A DNA stretch of 64,000 bases from Sepiola atlantica (lineage: Eukaryota; Mollusca; Cephalopoda; Sepiida; Sepiolidae): positions 105,563,620 through 105,627,619 of the forward strand of contig OY744531.1 of the NCBI GenBank assembly GCA_963556195.1. Direction: 5' to 3'. A program made the translations under genes and the position numbers. Positions within the stretch are counted from its first letter, which is position 1, and each line of letters starts with the position of its first letter. Under the pieces are notes generated by a model that did no database searches, was not told the DNA's origin, and worked only from the letters and a program-made list of their open reading frames with translations. This document shows, in pieces, positions 1 through 11,464 of this stretch.

Positions 1-574
1 TTATTAAAATTAAAAATTTGAAAAAAAAGGTGAAAACGTCTATATTTGAAATCTCTAACAAAAGCAAACTGTTTACATTTTTAATATTCGATAATAGATT
101 TTTTAAGATAAAGAAAGATATCTAATCTACTTTTGGTTCTAAAAAAACAACAAATTAGTCAGAAAGTCTAATTATTTTTTTTTTTAATTAAAATTTAAGA
201 TATTTTCTTTAATTTAATAAAGTTTAAACATCGGTTTAATTGTAGAATAGGAACCGCTGTTTTCTTTTGGTATTCGCCCAAATTTAGGATGAAACTGATT
301 GTTGGTCTTAATTGTATTTTTAGTCCTGAAATAAAATTCTCATTTACTTTTTAAAGTGTTGAGAATCTAACTTTAATTCCAGGTTTGAATCGCTGGCGGC
401 CATGTTGGTTTTTATTGTTTTTTTCCTTGGACTAAATATATTTTTTCCTTGGACTAAATATATTTTTTCCTTGGACAAAGATATTTTTACTGCTTGAACA
501 TTTTATTACACACAAAAAAAAACTTTGAACATTCTATTTACAAAAGCAAGTTTTAACTTGATGTTGTGCATAGG
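1..574. other. AT-rich non-coding DNA
   Basis: I see no gene here. The only structure is a short tandem repeat at about 421-483, a unit of roughly 23 bp built on TTTTTCCTTGGACTAAATA, present just under three times. Confidence 0.6.
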
Positions 575-636
575 CCGCAACATATTCTAATACGTTGATG
601 TGGCTAGCCGACAGAGTGTTGAATGAAGTTGTCAAC
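575..636. repeat. Left flanking direct repeat of the 93-bp array
   Basis: These 62 bp recur at 1769-1830 with one visible mismatch (position 602 or so, G versus T). Both copies end in GTTGTCAAC. The pair brackets the 93-bp minisatellite, and a partial array unit (AACTTGATGTTGTG) sits just upstream of this copy. Confidence 0.8.
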
Positions 637-990
637 ATACAACAGCATATATTAATGTGATGAATATTAATGTTGATGAATATTAATGTTGATTGCTTAC
701 CGGAAGCTTGAAAGCCACCCTGACATAATTAGTCAGCAAAATAAGTACTTTTTTAGTCTATTGATCCTAAACACATATGATTTTAGTGCATTTAAGATTA
801 GAGGTTCTTGAGTGGGGTGCACTACAGGTTTGATTGAGGTCTCAGCACCAACGGAAACGAAGTAGAATGCGAATGCGTAAAAGAAAGAGAAAGGAGAAAA
901 AAAGAAGGAATCAGAAGAAAGGGCTAGAAAACTGTTTGAAAAGAGTCAGTAGAAAATAGTGCGGGGTGGGGGTGGGGGGGTTAGAGCGCA
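637..990. other. Spacer between flank repeat and array
   Basis: No gene is visible. It holds a short duplication (GATGAATATTAATGTT twice near 659-692) and a purine-rich run with a G tract at about 964-980. Confidence 0.5.
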
Positions 991-1768
991 ACATGTCTTA
1001 ACTTGATGTTGTGACCAGCAAAGATCACAACATGGGCATAGATCACATATCCTAACTTGTTGTTATAACTAACACAGACCTCGCCAGATCCTAACTTGAT
1101 CGCGTGACCAGCAAAGATCACAACATGGGCATAGATCACATATCCTAACTTGTTGTTATAACTAACACAGACCTCGCCAGATCCTAACTTGATCGCGTGA
1201 CCAGCAAAGATCACAACATGGGCATAGATCACATATCCTAACTTGTTGTTATAACTAACACAGACCTCGCCAGATCCTAACTTGATCGCGTGACCAGCAA
1301 AGATCACAACATGGGCATAGATCACATATCCTAACTTGTTGTTATAACTAACACAGACCTCGCCAGATCCTAACTTGATGTTGTGACCAGCAAAGATCAC
1401 AACATGGGCATAGATCACATATCCTAACTTGTTGTTATAACTAACACAGACCTCGCCAGATCCTAACTTGATCGCGTGACCAGCAAAGATCACAACATGG
1501 GCATAGATCACATATCCTAACTTGTTGTTATAACTAACACAGACCTCGCCAGATCCTAACTTGATCGCGTGACCAGCAAAGATCACAACATGGGCATAGA
1601 TCAAATATCTTAACTTGTTGTTATAACTAACACAGACCTCGCCAGATCCTAACTTGATCGCGTGACCAGCAAAGATCACAACATGGGCATAGATCACATA
1701 TCCTAACTTGTTGTTATAACTAACACAGACCTCGCCAGATCCTAACTTGATCGCGTGACCAGCAAAGA
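991..1768. repeat. 93-bp minisatellite, about 8.4 copies
   Basis: The unit is 93 bp (for example TCGCCAG recurs at 1081 and 1174). Units differ mainly at GATCGCGTG versus GATGTTGTG. Because 93 is 31 codons, the minus strand stays open for 287 codons as a 31-residue repeat; this is a consequence of the period and not evidence of a protein. Confidence 0.9.
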
Positions 1769-1830
1769 CCGCAACATATTCTAATACGTTGATGTTGCTA
1801 GCCGACAGAGTGTTGAATGAAGTTGTCAAC
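1769..1830. repeat. Right flanking direct repeat of the 93-bp array
   Basis: Second copy of the 62-bp flank at 575-636, in the same orientation, starting inside the last array unit. Confidence 0.8.
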
Positions 1831-2155
1831 CAAAACGTGTGCAATTTACACTTTGGCTTTTGTCAGATTGTAACATCTTTAATGATCTTTAAAATACTCC
1901 TAAAGAAACTGATATTTGAGGAATAATTATTAATTGATGTCTAATGTCTATTGTTAAAATTTCATAAAAATCGGAGGTATCTGAATTTTCACGAAGGGCT
2001 TTCATCCTCTTTTTACCCCCTTTGCATAAAAGTAAATTAAACTAAACATAGCCCACGTTACGACCCCTTACGCCTTACAGCTATCTTCCACAATTAATAA
2101 TGATCGATTAATTCATTTAGGAGTGAATCCTGTGCATACAAGTATATAAACATAT
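1831..2155. other. Unannotated spacer
   Basis: I see nothing recognisable in this stretch. Confidence 0.4.
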
Positions 2156-2272
2156 ACTTTAACCCTAACCCTAACCATAACTTTATCCTAACCCTAACCC
2201 TAACCATAACTTTATCCTAACCCTAACCCTAACCATAACTTTATCCTAACCCTAACCCTAACTTTAATAGAT
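2156..2272 (+). repeat. Interstitial telomere-like repeat, C-rich strand
   Basis: CCCTAA units alternate with ATAACTTTATC to give a higher-order unit of about 30 bp, repeated roughly four times. This is degenerate telomere-type DNA of the TTAGGG class, inside the sequence and not at an end. Confidence 0.8.
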
Positions 2273-2646
2273 TTTCGATACATAAGGGTTTTTTTTGTGT
2301 CGCGTTAACTTTTACATGGATTTTGTTGATATCAAAATCATCAGGGATTTATTAATCTAACACATCGATAACCAGATCATTTTTATAATTTTATTCACAG
2401 AAGATTAAATTACAAAGAAATAAACAATGTAACCAAAAACAAAATAGTCGCCATCTTTTTTTTTTATTATTTCTTTATTCTTAAAGTGCAATTTTCACAT
2501 ACATTATTTCCTATCGAAAACGCCAGTTGACGTTCGAAATATATCAAATATATATACGAAAAGAATTCAAAGAGTAGAAAGTGACTGGTGGGTTTACTTT
2601 CGGCAGCCTCGTAACTCTCACTTCCCTTATTTTGTCCTTTAGTCCT
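2273..2646. other. Unannotated AT-rich DNA
   Basis: I see nothing I can name. The short open frame at 2467-2649 (minus) has no recognisable features. Confidence 0.4.
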
Positions 2647-2822
2647 CACATTCCATGAGCGATGTTTCCGACGAAGGGGGAAGAATTGCTGTTTTCTAGG
2701 TCAGAATATATCCATCTAGCACTTATCACTGGTTAGTTTTTGACGTTGAAGTAGTATTTTTTTAGCTACTAACATCAAGTGGCTTCATGCCTTGTCTGGA
2801 GCGACATCCATAAACAAAAATT
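2647..2822 (+). repeat. Dispersed repeat, uninterrupted copy
   Basis: This segment matches the reverse complement of two blocks at 38093-38160 and 38795-38912, for example GGAAGAATTGCTGTTTTCT and CATCAAGTGGCTT. In the other copy a LINE 3' fragment sits between the two blocks, so this one shows the pre-insertion arrangement. Confidence 0.7.
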
Positions 2823-3321
2823 CACGATGTCTATTTTTTTGTTTGGGGGGGGGGGGTATGTGGAAGCGTTTGAAGGATCCAATTTATTTACCGCGTGAAC
2901 TGAACAATAATCCAACGTCAAAGCGAAAAATCTGATAAAAGCGTTGAATGAAGTTTGGGAAAATATTCCGAATCTTGTAATTCGTGTAGCTGTCATGTAG
3001 CTTCAATTATCCGGACAGCCTTCAATAAGATTAGCGCGCGTGGCGATGAGCAAAGCATTCTGGCTCTCCATTCTTTGATGGTGGTTTACTTTGAGTGCGG
3101 TTGGGAGACCTTGTTACGAACGGTGGCCACGGGAAATACGATGTAGCGGATCGGTCGAACAGAAATGGCGAAGAGCAAGAACGGTTGTAGCGAGTAATGG
3201 AGGCGGGGTTACAGGATTGAGGGGGGGGGGGGAGAGATGAAGAGTAGATGAACTACATTCGATCTAGATTAAGGGGTTAATACGCAAAATGTTTGATAGT
3301 TAAGAATGAGGGGGGAATACA
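2823..3321. other. Unannotated DNA with G homopolymers
   Basis: G runs near 2846-2856 and 3220-3232 stand out. No gene is recognisable. Confidence 0.4.
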
Positions 3322-3898
3322 GAATGACAGAAAGAAAGAAAAGAAAGAAGAAGAAAAAGAAAGAAAAGAAAGAAATAAAGAAAGAAAAGAAAGAAAAGAA
3401 AGAAAGAAAGAAAGAAAGAAAGGAAGGAAGAAAGAAAGAAAGAAAGAAGAAAAAAAAAAGAAAGAAAGAAAGAAAAGAAAGAAAAGAAAGAAAGAAAGAA
3501 AAGAAAGAAAAGAAAGAAAGAAAGAAAAGAAAGGAAAGAAGGAAAGAAAGAAAAGAAAAGAAAGAACGAAAGAAAGAAAGAAGAAAAAAGAAAGGAAAGA
3601 AAGAAAGAAAGAAAGAAAGTAATGAAAGAAAGAAAGAAGAGAAAGAAAGAAAGAAAGAAAAGAAAGAAAAATGAAAGAAAGAAAGAAAAGAAAGAACGAA
3701 AAGAAAGAAATAAAAAAGAAAGAAAGAAAGAAAAGAAAGAAAGAAAGAAAAGAAAGAAAGAAAAGAAAGAAAGAAAGAAAAGAAAGAAAGAAAGAAAGAA
3801 AGAAAGAAAAGAAAGAAAGAAAGAAAAAAGAAAGAAAGAAAGGAAAGAAAGAAAAGAAAGAAAGAAAGAAAGACAGAAAAGAAAGAAAAAAAAAGAGG
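3322..3898. repeat. (GAAA)n / (AGAAA)n microsatellite block
   Basis: About 580 bp of nearly pure purine, mostly GAAA and AGAAA units on the plus strand. Long open frames on both strands here are low-complexity Lys/Glu/Arg or Phe/Ser/Leu strings and are not genes. Confidence 0.95.
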
Positions 3899-4746
3899 GG
3901 AGGAAACGTAGAGTATACATTAGATATTTTCATTTTGTATTTAAATAAAATAATGAATACAGAAAAGTATGTTTATTGGCAACAAAATCATTAGAAATGA
4001 TGGGTTCATGCAAAAATAATTCGCTTTGAACTAATGCCGAATTTGTTGCAGATTATTGAAAAGACTTAGTTTTAAAAAAATATCTAAACGTTGCTTCATA
4101 TAGCGGTGGGTTAAGTGGAAAAAACTTAAACGTCAACTTTTCGGTGAAATGTTTTGTCCCGTTCTTTACTGCTCCCCAAATGTAAAAAGTGTTGCAGTCA
4201 AAAAATTTAAAAATCGAAACACGCTTTCATTTTATTTGTAGTAAAATGTCGACATTCCTTTGATACACTTCTGCCTTGCAGATGCATTCAACTCCTCACC
4301 CACCAGCTGGAGGGAACAAAAGGCGGCACGTCCGTTTACTTGGACTGCAAGTCTCGCTCTCTCGTTTCTTTGTAGGATTTTTGTTTTCGATTCTTTTTCA
4401 ATCGGTGACGTAATTCTGACAATTGTTTTTGACATATTCCTCAAATCGACATACCTCAAAATACAAACAATAAAACTTTCACTTTTCGTCTCAACCGGGA
4501 AATTATCAAGACAATCACAGTCGCATTACAAACGCGACGTCCACCCACACCTTTGAATTACATCTCGTTACCATCTAGGTTATAATTCATATTTATAATT
4601 CCGCTTGTTCGATCACCCCCGCAACAATCTCGTTACATTCAGGTATGCATATACGGCGTACACGTAAAGTTTACAGTAGTTAGGAAGGGAACCTCTTTAT
4701 TCTCAAACTAAATATTACCTTTCAGTGTTCACCAGAAAAATCGGTG
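3899..4746. other. Unannotated DNA
   Basis: No recognisable gene or mobile element. Open frames on both strands around 4232-4556 overlap each other and lack recognisable motifs. Confidence 0.4.
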
Positions 4747-4835
4747 CTCTTATAGCTGACGCACCATGTTTCCGTGACTTCGCGTCGTCAACGTTCGGGC
4801 AGGTCTCGGAATCGCCCGAGAGTTGACGAAACTAT

Positions 4836-5188
4836 TAACCAAGCAGCCGATAACTTTTGGAAGAAATTAATCGCGTTCAATAAAAGAAATGAATTTCTAT
4901 AAGCTCTGTCAGCTCGTTGAATCTCCCGAAGGACAAATTGAGATTTTTTTTTTAATTTAAAAAAAAAAAAAAAAAAACAGTGAAAAAAAGTTTTAAAAAA
5001 ACAAAAACATTTGCTTAACAAATCAAACAAAATCATCTTTTGAAACTTTCCGGTGCACAAAAAAAACAACATTTTATTTAAAAACATTTGATTAACAATG
5101 GTTCCTTTGGCAAAAAAAAATAAAATAAAATAAACATCTAATTAATAACAGTTGTTTAGCTATGGTTTGTTCGTTCTTTATTTTTATA
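4836..5188. other. AT-rich interior of the 4747-6792 element
   Basis: Holds a T10/A19 homopolymer pair at about 4945-4977 and A-rich DNA. No gene visible. Confidence 0.4.
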
Positions 5189-5430
5189 CTAGCTGGACCC
5201 GTCCATCGGCGTTTCCCGGGAGAAATATGAAAGAATTAATTAAAATTTGTCAACATCCGACAGACCGTACAAATTTAATGTTTAGAATAATTGTCGTTTT
5301 GGAATTGTTGAAGTGTGAAAGAAGGAAGAAAGGAAGGAAGGAAGGAAGGAGACATGGTTGTAGGAGTCTTCCTGGTCATCCCATGGTACCGGTATTTCCC
5401 AAACACCCGCTCTATCTATGATAATGAGCA
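5189..5430 (-). mobile_element. Helitron-like 3' terminus, minus orientation
   Basis: Read on the minus strand the segment ends in GGACGGGTCC followed by AGCTAG, with a T beyond it. Helitrons end in CTRR after a short hairpin and insert before T; GGAC/GTCC forms a 4-bp hairpin here. The end of another Helitron-like fragment in this window (36667-36677, GGGTCCGGCTAG) is the matching sequence. A (GGAA)n tract lies at 5305-5349. Confidence 0.4.
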
Positions 5431-5763
5431 CTTTTAAAATTAAAGAGGCCTACAAAGCCCTATTAAATCCAATCCCCCTTCTGCTATCTTTGTATAGAAA
5501 TTCCATTTTTTGTGAGGAAAGAAAAAAGAAAAATGCGTATGCCTCCTGAGCACTACTGAAACACACAAATATAATTAAAGAGGTCTGCAGAGCACTAATA
5601 AACCATGTGTGTTCGAAGAGAAATGACGATATTCACAATAGTTTAAGTACTACCTATTACATTTGATTTCTTTTCAAAAAAAAAAATCCGGCCCATAATC
5701 CTCCCTTCCTCTCCTCCCTCATAGGCAAAAGTTTAACAATGTAAAAAAAAAATGTGTCTGTCG
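5431..5763. other. Internal duplicated non-coding segment
   Basis: Two related blocks of about 50 bp containing AATTAAAGAGG-C/T-CT, a few bases, then GAGCAC or AGCCC, followed by TATTAAATCC or TAATAAACC, lie at about 5418-5470 and 5548-5605. No coding content seen. Confidence 0.4.
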
Positions 5764-5830
5764 ACTGGGGTCGAACCCTAAAGCTCTCAGTCTATGATCT
5801 ACGGCGATAACCACTTAGCCACAAAAGCGA
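5764..5830 (-). repeat. tRNA-like (SINE head or tRNA pseudogene)
   Basis: On the minus strand an A-box-like TGGCTAAGTGGTTA is followed about 45 nt later by a B-box GGTTCGACCCC. The rest does not fold into an obvious full tRNA, so a tRNA-derived SINE head or a tRNA pseudogene is more likely than a functional gene. Confidence 0.45.
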
Positions 5831-6706
5831 TTCAAAAATCTATTCAAAATTAGGTCGGTAAAACTAAGCATGTAGCTGGCATGCGTTTTATATTACGATC
5901 CGAAAGGCAACCAAAATTTGGGTCCACCAGTCACACGTTTTGGGTCATTTCTGTACGACGAAATAGATGTTATTTTTCCAAATTTTCAATATTATGCGTG
6001 TGAAAGGTGTCGGATTCAAGAAATGTCAACTTTATGCAAGTCTGTCTCGTAGCTTGGCGTATATTGACTTAATTCGGAAGTCGAGTCGCTGATGAAATTG
6101 TAGCCGCCATGTTGAATAATGAAACACGACAAGGAACTATCTTCGTTAATTGCATTCTCTATAAACCGGAATGAGTCTAAATGTATACGTAATAGATAGA
6201 AATAACGTAATCTGATATTCTCGAAAATCAGCGAGATTAGCGGGAGCTTCTATTAACTGTGTGCGTAATATTTTGTATTATGTAGTAAATTAATAGCAGA
6301 CAAATCGTAAATATTAACGGACACTTTTTGAAAAGTAGACGTTGTTTATTAGTTCTCGGTGTCAATGGGGAGAGTGTCAGTACTGAAGTGTTAAGGGGAA
6401 AAGTTTTGCTACCACCTATATGGAGTATGTTTTGAGGAGAATCGAAGATGATGGGTTAAAAGTAATATGTAGTGTTAGCTCGAGAAAAATAATAACAAAT
6501 TTACTAAAACATGCTCGAGTAAATAAGCGTAATATAATGGTGTGTTTTGTAGGGTGTGATGCATGTGGTTATTTTCTTATTCTTCAAGAAGGTACAGGGG
6601 AAAAATCGTCTTAACTTTATATATTAGATATGTATTTTAGTTTGATTTTCTTCGTCGTAATTTATCGGCTCTGGGTATTCGATTTAGCGTTTGGCGGTTT
6701 TCGCCT
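5831..6706. other. Rest of the 4747-6792 element interior
   Basis: The frame at 6420-6614 (plus, 64 aa) is not recognised. It would cover a small fraction of any transposase and may be spurious. Confidence 0.35.
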
Positions 6707-6792
6707 CGTCAACTCTCGGCCGCTTCCGTAACCTGCCCGAACGAACGTTGACGACGCGAAGTCACGGAAACATAGTGCGTCATCTATAAGAG

Positions 6793-7285
6793 TAGCGAGA
6801 ATTCTAGTATTTTGGGGTAGGACGGTGTCAATCAACCAAAAAGCTACGCATTTCTACATGAACTGGAATATAGATCTGCCGAAACTGCGCAAGTTAAAAC
6901 CAATTTATGGATAAAATCCGCTCCAGGTTTGATTCATTTAAAATAGATTATGTAAGTATCGATTCGCTTTCGCATCAGCTAAGTATATCTCAACCTCTGC
7001 CTTTATCGATCGGCAGCTGATATTACTAATATTGCGGAAGGGGATCAAATAGATCGATATCGTTTATTTCGTAGGGAAGACGGTTAGAAAGGGTTCACCT
7101 TTTTTGAACTTGTTGCGGCAATAAGTAGACACGTCTTAAAGAAGGGGTCAATATGCATGTATGCAAGCGTCTTTGCTTACGCATTTCACTGCAGACATTT
7201 TTTGTTCTTAGATGCGACCAGACGTTTCTGTGTGAGGCTCTGTCCATCGACCGGTTAATCAGTCGATCGGTACGTCGGTCTGTCA
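6793..7285. other. Unannotated DNA
   Basis: I see nothing recognisable. Confidence 0.35.
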
Positions 7286-7779
7286 CGCTTAAGAGCGAAA
7301 TGGCATTTTAATCACTCTGTCACGCTTAAGTTTTTTTTTTAAATTGTCGATCTGTCACGTTTAATTACTTGAGTTTAAAATAGCATTTTTGTCAGTCTGT
7401 CGCGCTTAAGTTTTTTTTTAAATTGTCGATCTGTCACGTTTAACTAGTTGAGTTTAAAATAGCATTTTCGTCGGTCTGTCACGCTTGTTTGAAAAAGCAT
7501 TTTCGGTCGGTCTGTAATGTTGAAATAACATTTTTCTGTCAGGTTCAAGTTTGAAATAGTATTTCCCTCTGTCTGTAACACATTAAAGTTCGAAATAACA
7601 TTTTCTTCGGTCTGTTACATTTAAATTTGAGTTTGTCTATCTCGCTTAAGTTTGAAATAGCATTTTTATGGCTCTGTCACGGTTACGGTCGAAATAGCAT
7701 TTCTGTCTGTCTGTCTGTCACGCTTAGTTTGGAAACGGGTGTTTTTATCTGTCACGCTTAAGTCTAAAATGGCATTTTC

Positions 7780-7817
<38 letters not shown>

Positions 7818-8690
7818 TGGGTTAAGTTCCAGATAGCAGTTTTATGTCTGTCACGCTTAAGTTTGAAATAGCATTTTCGTTTGTCTACTTGTTTGAAAAA
7901 ATCATTTTTGTCCGTCTGTCACGCTTAAGTTCAGAATAACATGTTTATGTCTGTTACGCTTAACTATTAAGTTTGAAATAGAATTTGTTCTATCTGTCTC
8001 GTTTAAGTTTGAAATTGCATTATTTCTGTCCGTCACATGTAAGTTTAAAATTGCATTTTTTTCTGTTCGTCACATTTAAGTTTGAAATTAAATTTTATGT
8101 CCGTCACATTTAAGTTTGAAATATCATTTTTTTTCTCTCCGTCACATTTAAGTTTGAAATTGCATTTTTTTTCTGTCCGTCACATTTAAGTTTGAAATTG
8201 CATTTTTTCTGTCTGTCACATTAAAGTGTAAAATTGCATTTTTTCTGTCTGTCACATTTAAGTGTGAAATTGCATTTTTTTCTGTCCGTCACATTTAAGT
8301 GTGAAATTGCATTTTTTTTTCTGTCCGTCACATTTAAGTGTAGAATTGCATTTTTTTCTGTCCGTCACATTTAAGTGTGAAATTACATTTTTTTCTGTCC
8401 GTCACATTTAAGTTTGAAATTGCATTTTTTCTGTCCGTCACATTTAAGTGTGAAATTGCATTTTTTTTCTGTCCGTCACATTTAAGTGTGAAATTGCATT
8501 TTTTTCTGTCCGTCACATTTAAGTTTGAAATTGCATTTTTTCTGTCCGTCACATTTAAGTTTGAAATTTCATTAAGATGAATCCACGCATCTCTATATGT
8601 CTGTCTGTCGGTCTATCACGCTGGTCTGTCATGTTTTAATTGGAAATATTGTTTTCATCATTAGACGTTCAGATTGAATGGACGCATCTG
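7286..8690 (+). repeat. Degenerate minisatellite built on CTGTCACG / TTTGAAAT / GCATTTT
   Basis: Units of about 36-50 bp carry CTGTCACGCTTAAG or CCGTCACATTTAAG, then TTTGAAATTGCATTTT. The left part is diverged; units at 8100-8570 are close to each other with a period near 36-38 bp. A (TCTG)n run lies at about 7782-7815. The array ends in a tail (8641-8690) related to the tail of the 60-bp array at 23761-23805, so the two arrays appear to be relatives. Confidence 0.85.
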
Positions 8691-9085
8691 TTCTTTATCT
8701 TGAATTCCAATTTCTCTGAAAAATGTCGCCCCAGAAAAGATTGGTATCGATCAGAAATCTGTAATAAAAACGACCGATTCTGATAGAAGGGCCTCCAAGA
8801 TCGATCGATTTTTTAGGATGAAAGATATTACCCGATTGCTTTTCACATTCGATAAATAATGAGTAACATGGTATAGCAGGTTAGGACGGATACTTTGGAA
8901 CATACTTAGAATCGAGTTATTGTTGAGGTCCTTTCATTGCGTAGGGTAAGTCTGTTGTACGGTATATCGTCATCCGTTGGGGCATAAGCATAATACCTAT
9001 TGTCAACGATTAATTGTATGCTATTAGTTGAACACAAGTTGTTAGTTTAACAATAGTTAGAGGTTTAGATCTCCGATTGGAATTA
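8691..9085. other. Unannotated DNA
   Basis: I see nothing recognisable. Confidence 0.35.
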
Positions 9086-9165
9086 GGAAGGATTTGAACT
9101 CCGTATAGCCGATTCCATAGTCTTCGATAATATTTAGTCTTTAACCGAAGAGCCAAAGACTAAAT
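9086..9165 (-). repeat. tRNA-like (SINE head or tRNA pseudogene)
   Basis: Minus strand: A-box-like TGGCTCTTCGGTTAA and B-box-like AGTTCAAATCC about 50 nt later. Degenerate; a tRNA-derived SINE head is the simplest reading. Confidence 0.35.
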
Positions 9166-9680
9166 TTGTTGTGTCTACATTTTTTTTAATGAACTTTCCC
9201 TCTCGGTGCTTCAACACTTTAAGGTTGCTTTTCTACAATACTTTCTTGAAAATTAACCACGAATTCTTTTTCTGTGTTTAAGGTTTCGCGTGCCTTGTAA
9301 ACATACACGACAACAAAATTAGAATAAAAAGCAAATAATCAAACAACAACAAAAATACGATAGACAGCGGTTGTAAACGTAACAAATATTTTTATTTAGA
9401 GAAAAGACGTTGAGGTTTTTTTTGTATTCGTGTGTGCGAGTTGCGTTGTGTTATTATGAGAGTTAGTGGATGTGATGTTTGAAAACTTTTATCAGTTGTA
9501 ATGTTCTATGGAACGTTATATATATACCATTGACTTCTTAACGCTCACTTTTCAAACTTTTATCGGCTGTTCTGCCGTAGCACATTTCTCAGCGTTCTAA
9601 CTGCTGAGTGCTTCCTCACACATTTATTTTTCAGACTTTGGTACTTGTTGCTGTATTTTTTTTTCTTTTTCTTCAATCTC
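9166..9680. other. Unannotated DNA
   Basis: I see nothing recognisable apart from T-rich runs near 9655-9670. Confidence 0.35.
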
Positions 9681-9724
9681 CCGTCCTGATGAACCATTCT
9701 AATAAAGGTGAAACGTAGATGAAT
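9681..9724 (+). ncRNA. Hammerhead-ribozyme-like motif
   Basis: Core CTGATGA at 9686-9692 and GAAA at 9710-9713, joined by stem II ACC/GGT (9693-9695 with 9707-9709). Then C-G and the UA cleavage position at 9716-9717. Stem I pairs CGTC (9682-9685) with GATG (9718-9721), one pair being a wobble. Stem III is at most one base pair, as in minimal hammerheads reported in Penelope-like elements. An (AT)n tract follows 30 bp downstream. Activity is inferred from the core only. Confidence 0.55.
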
Positions 9725-9746
9725 ATTGAATTAATATTTTGGTTTT

Positions 9747-9749
<3 letters not shown>

Positions 9750-9818
<69 letters not shown>
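9750..9818. repeat. (AT)n microsatellite
   Basis: About 69 bp of AT, between a hammerhead-bearing repeat ending TTTTCCTT and the start of repeat family A. Confidence 0.95.
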
Positions 9819-9824
<6 letters not shown>

Positions 9825-10090
9825 GGAAGTTTCTCAACCATTAAAACTATATACAAAAATAAAATTAAAATAAAAAAAATTTTTAAAAACATTTTAGTCC
9901 TAAGTCGTTCGGTGGAAAATTACTTTTTTTGTAAGTCAATTTACTTTTTGCAGTCACTATATTAGTTTGCTTCCAAGAATTTACGCTAGTCTTAACATTA
10001 TTTAAGGGATCATCAGTTGTTTACCATGAAAAACTGTTTCGGGGATTTAAAAACAAAACAGTATTTTATTTCATGGCTTCCCAGCAGAGT

Positions 10091-10092
<2 letters not shown>
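9819..10092 (+). repeat. Repeat family A, copy 1 (truncated)
   Basis: Begins AGTCTCGGAAGTTTCTC immediately after (AT)n, like the copies at 20551 and (inverted) 26128. Contains the conserved core GGGATCATCAGTTGTTTACC, then AAAACTGTTTCGGG. The copy stops at CCCAGCAGAGT, where another (AT)n begins. Confidence 0.8.

Positions 10093-10155
<63 letters not shown>
10091..10155. repeat. (AT)n microsatellite
   Basis: About 65 bp of AT at the downstream break of family A copy 1. Confidence 0.95.
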
Positions 10156-10160
<5 letters not shown>

Positions 10161-11040
10161 TTAAAACATTACTATTGTTCCAAGAATTAGAACAGCAAGT
10201 CCAGTATGGCGTACGATCGTTTCCAAAACATTTTTGAAATACTTTATTTTATTTTATTTTATAAATTAATAAAGTTAATCCAAAACGTCTCTTCATCAGC
10301 GCCTTCAGCAACACGTCTTACAGAAAGTCAGAGAAAAAATGAAAAAACTCGTTCTAGAGAAACATCCACTGACAGAATCACCGGCGGATATGTTAGTAGC
10401 ATAGAAGTGGAAAAAAAACAATGATATCTATAAACAAATCACCGGTACATATAAAAAAATAACACAAAACTTTCCAAAGATTTACCCTTTTAAATTTCCG
10501 AAAAGAAATAATTAAAATTAAGAATTCTTTTGTCAGAGGGGTAGTGAAAACAATAAAAATAGAAAAAAATAGAAATAAAATTAATAAAAAATGAATTTTA
10601 AAAATTCAAATATAAAATACAAAAATAAAAAATAAGATAAAAAAATAAATAATAAAAATGAAGAAATGAAATAAAAATAAAGATAAAAATTAAAATAAAA
10701 TAAAAAATAGCAATAAAATACAATTAAAAAATAAAATTTGAAGAGGGTCAAGTGTTTTTAACAGAGGCTTTTTTAAGAAAACATCTTGCAAGATGATGTG
10801 CAGGATAAGAGGGTAGGATGCAACAGAATAGAGGAAGATATGGAAAAAGGATAATTTTGGGGGAAGAAAAAAACTTCATAAGAAAACTCTTATGGGGGAA
10901 AAACAGGAATAATAAGGAAATAGGGGGTGTGATATAAGAAAGAGTATAATTGGGATGATACTGTGGTGAACACCACAATTAAGGTACTCTCTCTTACTCT
11001 CTCTCTTTCTTTCTTTCTTATCTTTGTTTAACCCTTCTTT
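10156..11040. other. A-rich DNA with low complexity
   Basis: 10540-10735 is dominated by AATAAAAAT-type units. No coding sequence recognised. Confidence 0.5.
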
Positions 11041-11089
11041 GCCTCTGGTGGTGAAACTCGCGAAATCTCGCCTAATCACGTTGGCCGGA

Positions 11090-11275
11090 GGTTTCTGACC
11101 AATGGGCGGCCGACAGGTCAGCTCGGCCGCACGTGATCTTAAATCTATAAAGAAGGGGATGGTCCCTTCCTCACCATCTTTTTCCCTCAGCGTCTTGAGA
11201 AGAACGCACCAAGAACTCTCGGCGCCACCAGCTCGAACGAGCTGTGTGGAGGAGGGTGGGGAGAAAAAGGTAATC
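11090..11275 (+). promoter_or_regulatory. Candidate polymerase II promoter and first exon
   Basis: A CCAAT box (11099-11103) next to a GC-rich GGGCGGCC, then TATAAAG at 11146-11152, about 45 bp apart. The GC-rich leader downstream ends in AAAAG followed by GTAATC (GT at 11270), a plausible splice donor. This could be a host gene start or a retroelement LTR. No protein is identified. Confidence 0.3.
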
Positions 11276-11464
11276 TTATTCACAATCTTTCAATTTGACG
11301 AACATTTCTTCACACATGATCAATTACAAATTAGCCACACAAAAGACATTCACATGCTCGCATATATACACTTACAAGTACGAACCTAAGAACTCTTTAA
11401 AATGTTTCAAATATTAAATAAATTGTTTTGTTAATAAAAATGTTATTCCTTTCCTTTTTTATTA

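Larger units (their letters stand above)
4747..6792. mobile_element. 2.05-kb element with about 85-bp inverted ends
   Basis: Left end 4747-4830 and right end 6707-6792 are inverted copies: CTCTTATAG, then TGACGCAC, then a stretch containing GTTTCCGTGACTTCGCG and TCGTCAACGTTCG. The right copy has an extra CGAA near the middle. This looks like the terminal inverted repeats of a DNA transposon or a foldback element. I see no transposase between the ends and no clear target duplication. A weaker third copy of the end is at about 59488-59560. Chance juxtaposition of two copies of an inverted dispersed repeat is an alternative. Confidence 0.5.

Noticed and set aside
981..1844. 287-aa repetitive protein on the minus strand
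   Set aside because: Product of the 93-bp (31-codon) repeat.
3277..3948. Phe/Ser/Leu-rich and Lys/Glu-rich proteins
   Set aside because: Low-complexity translation of (GAAA)n on either strand.
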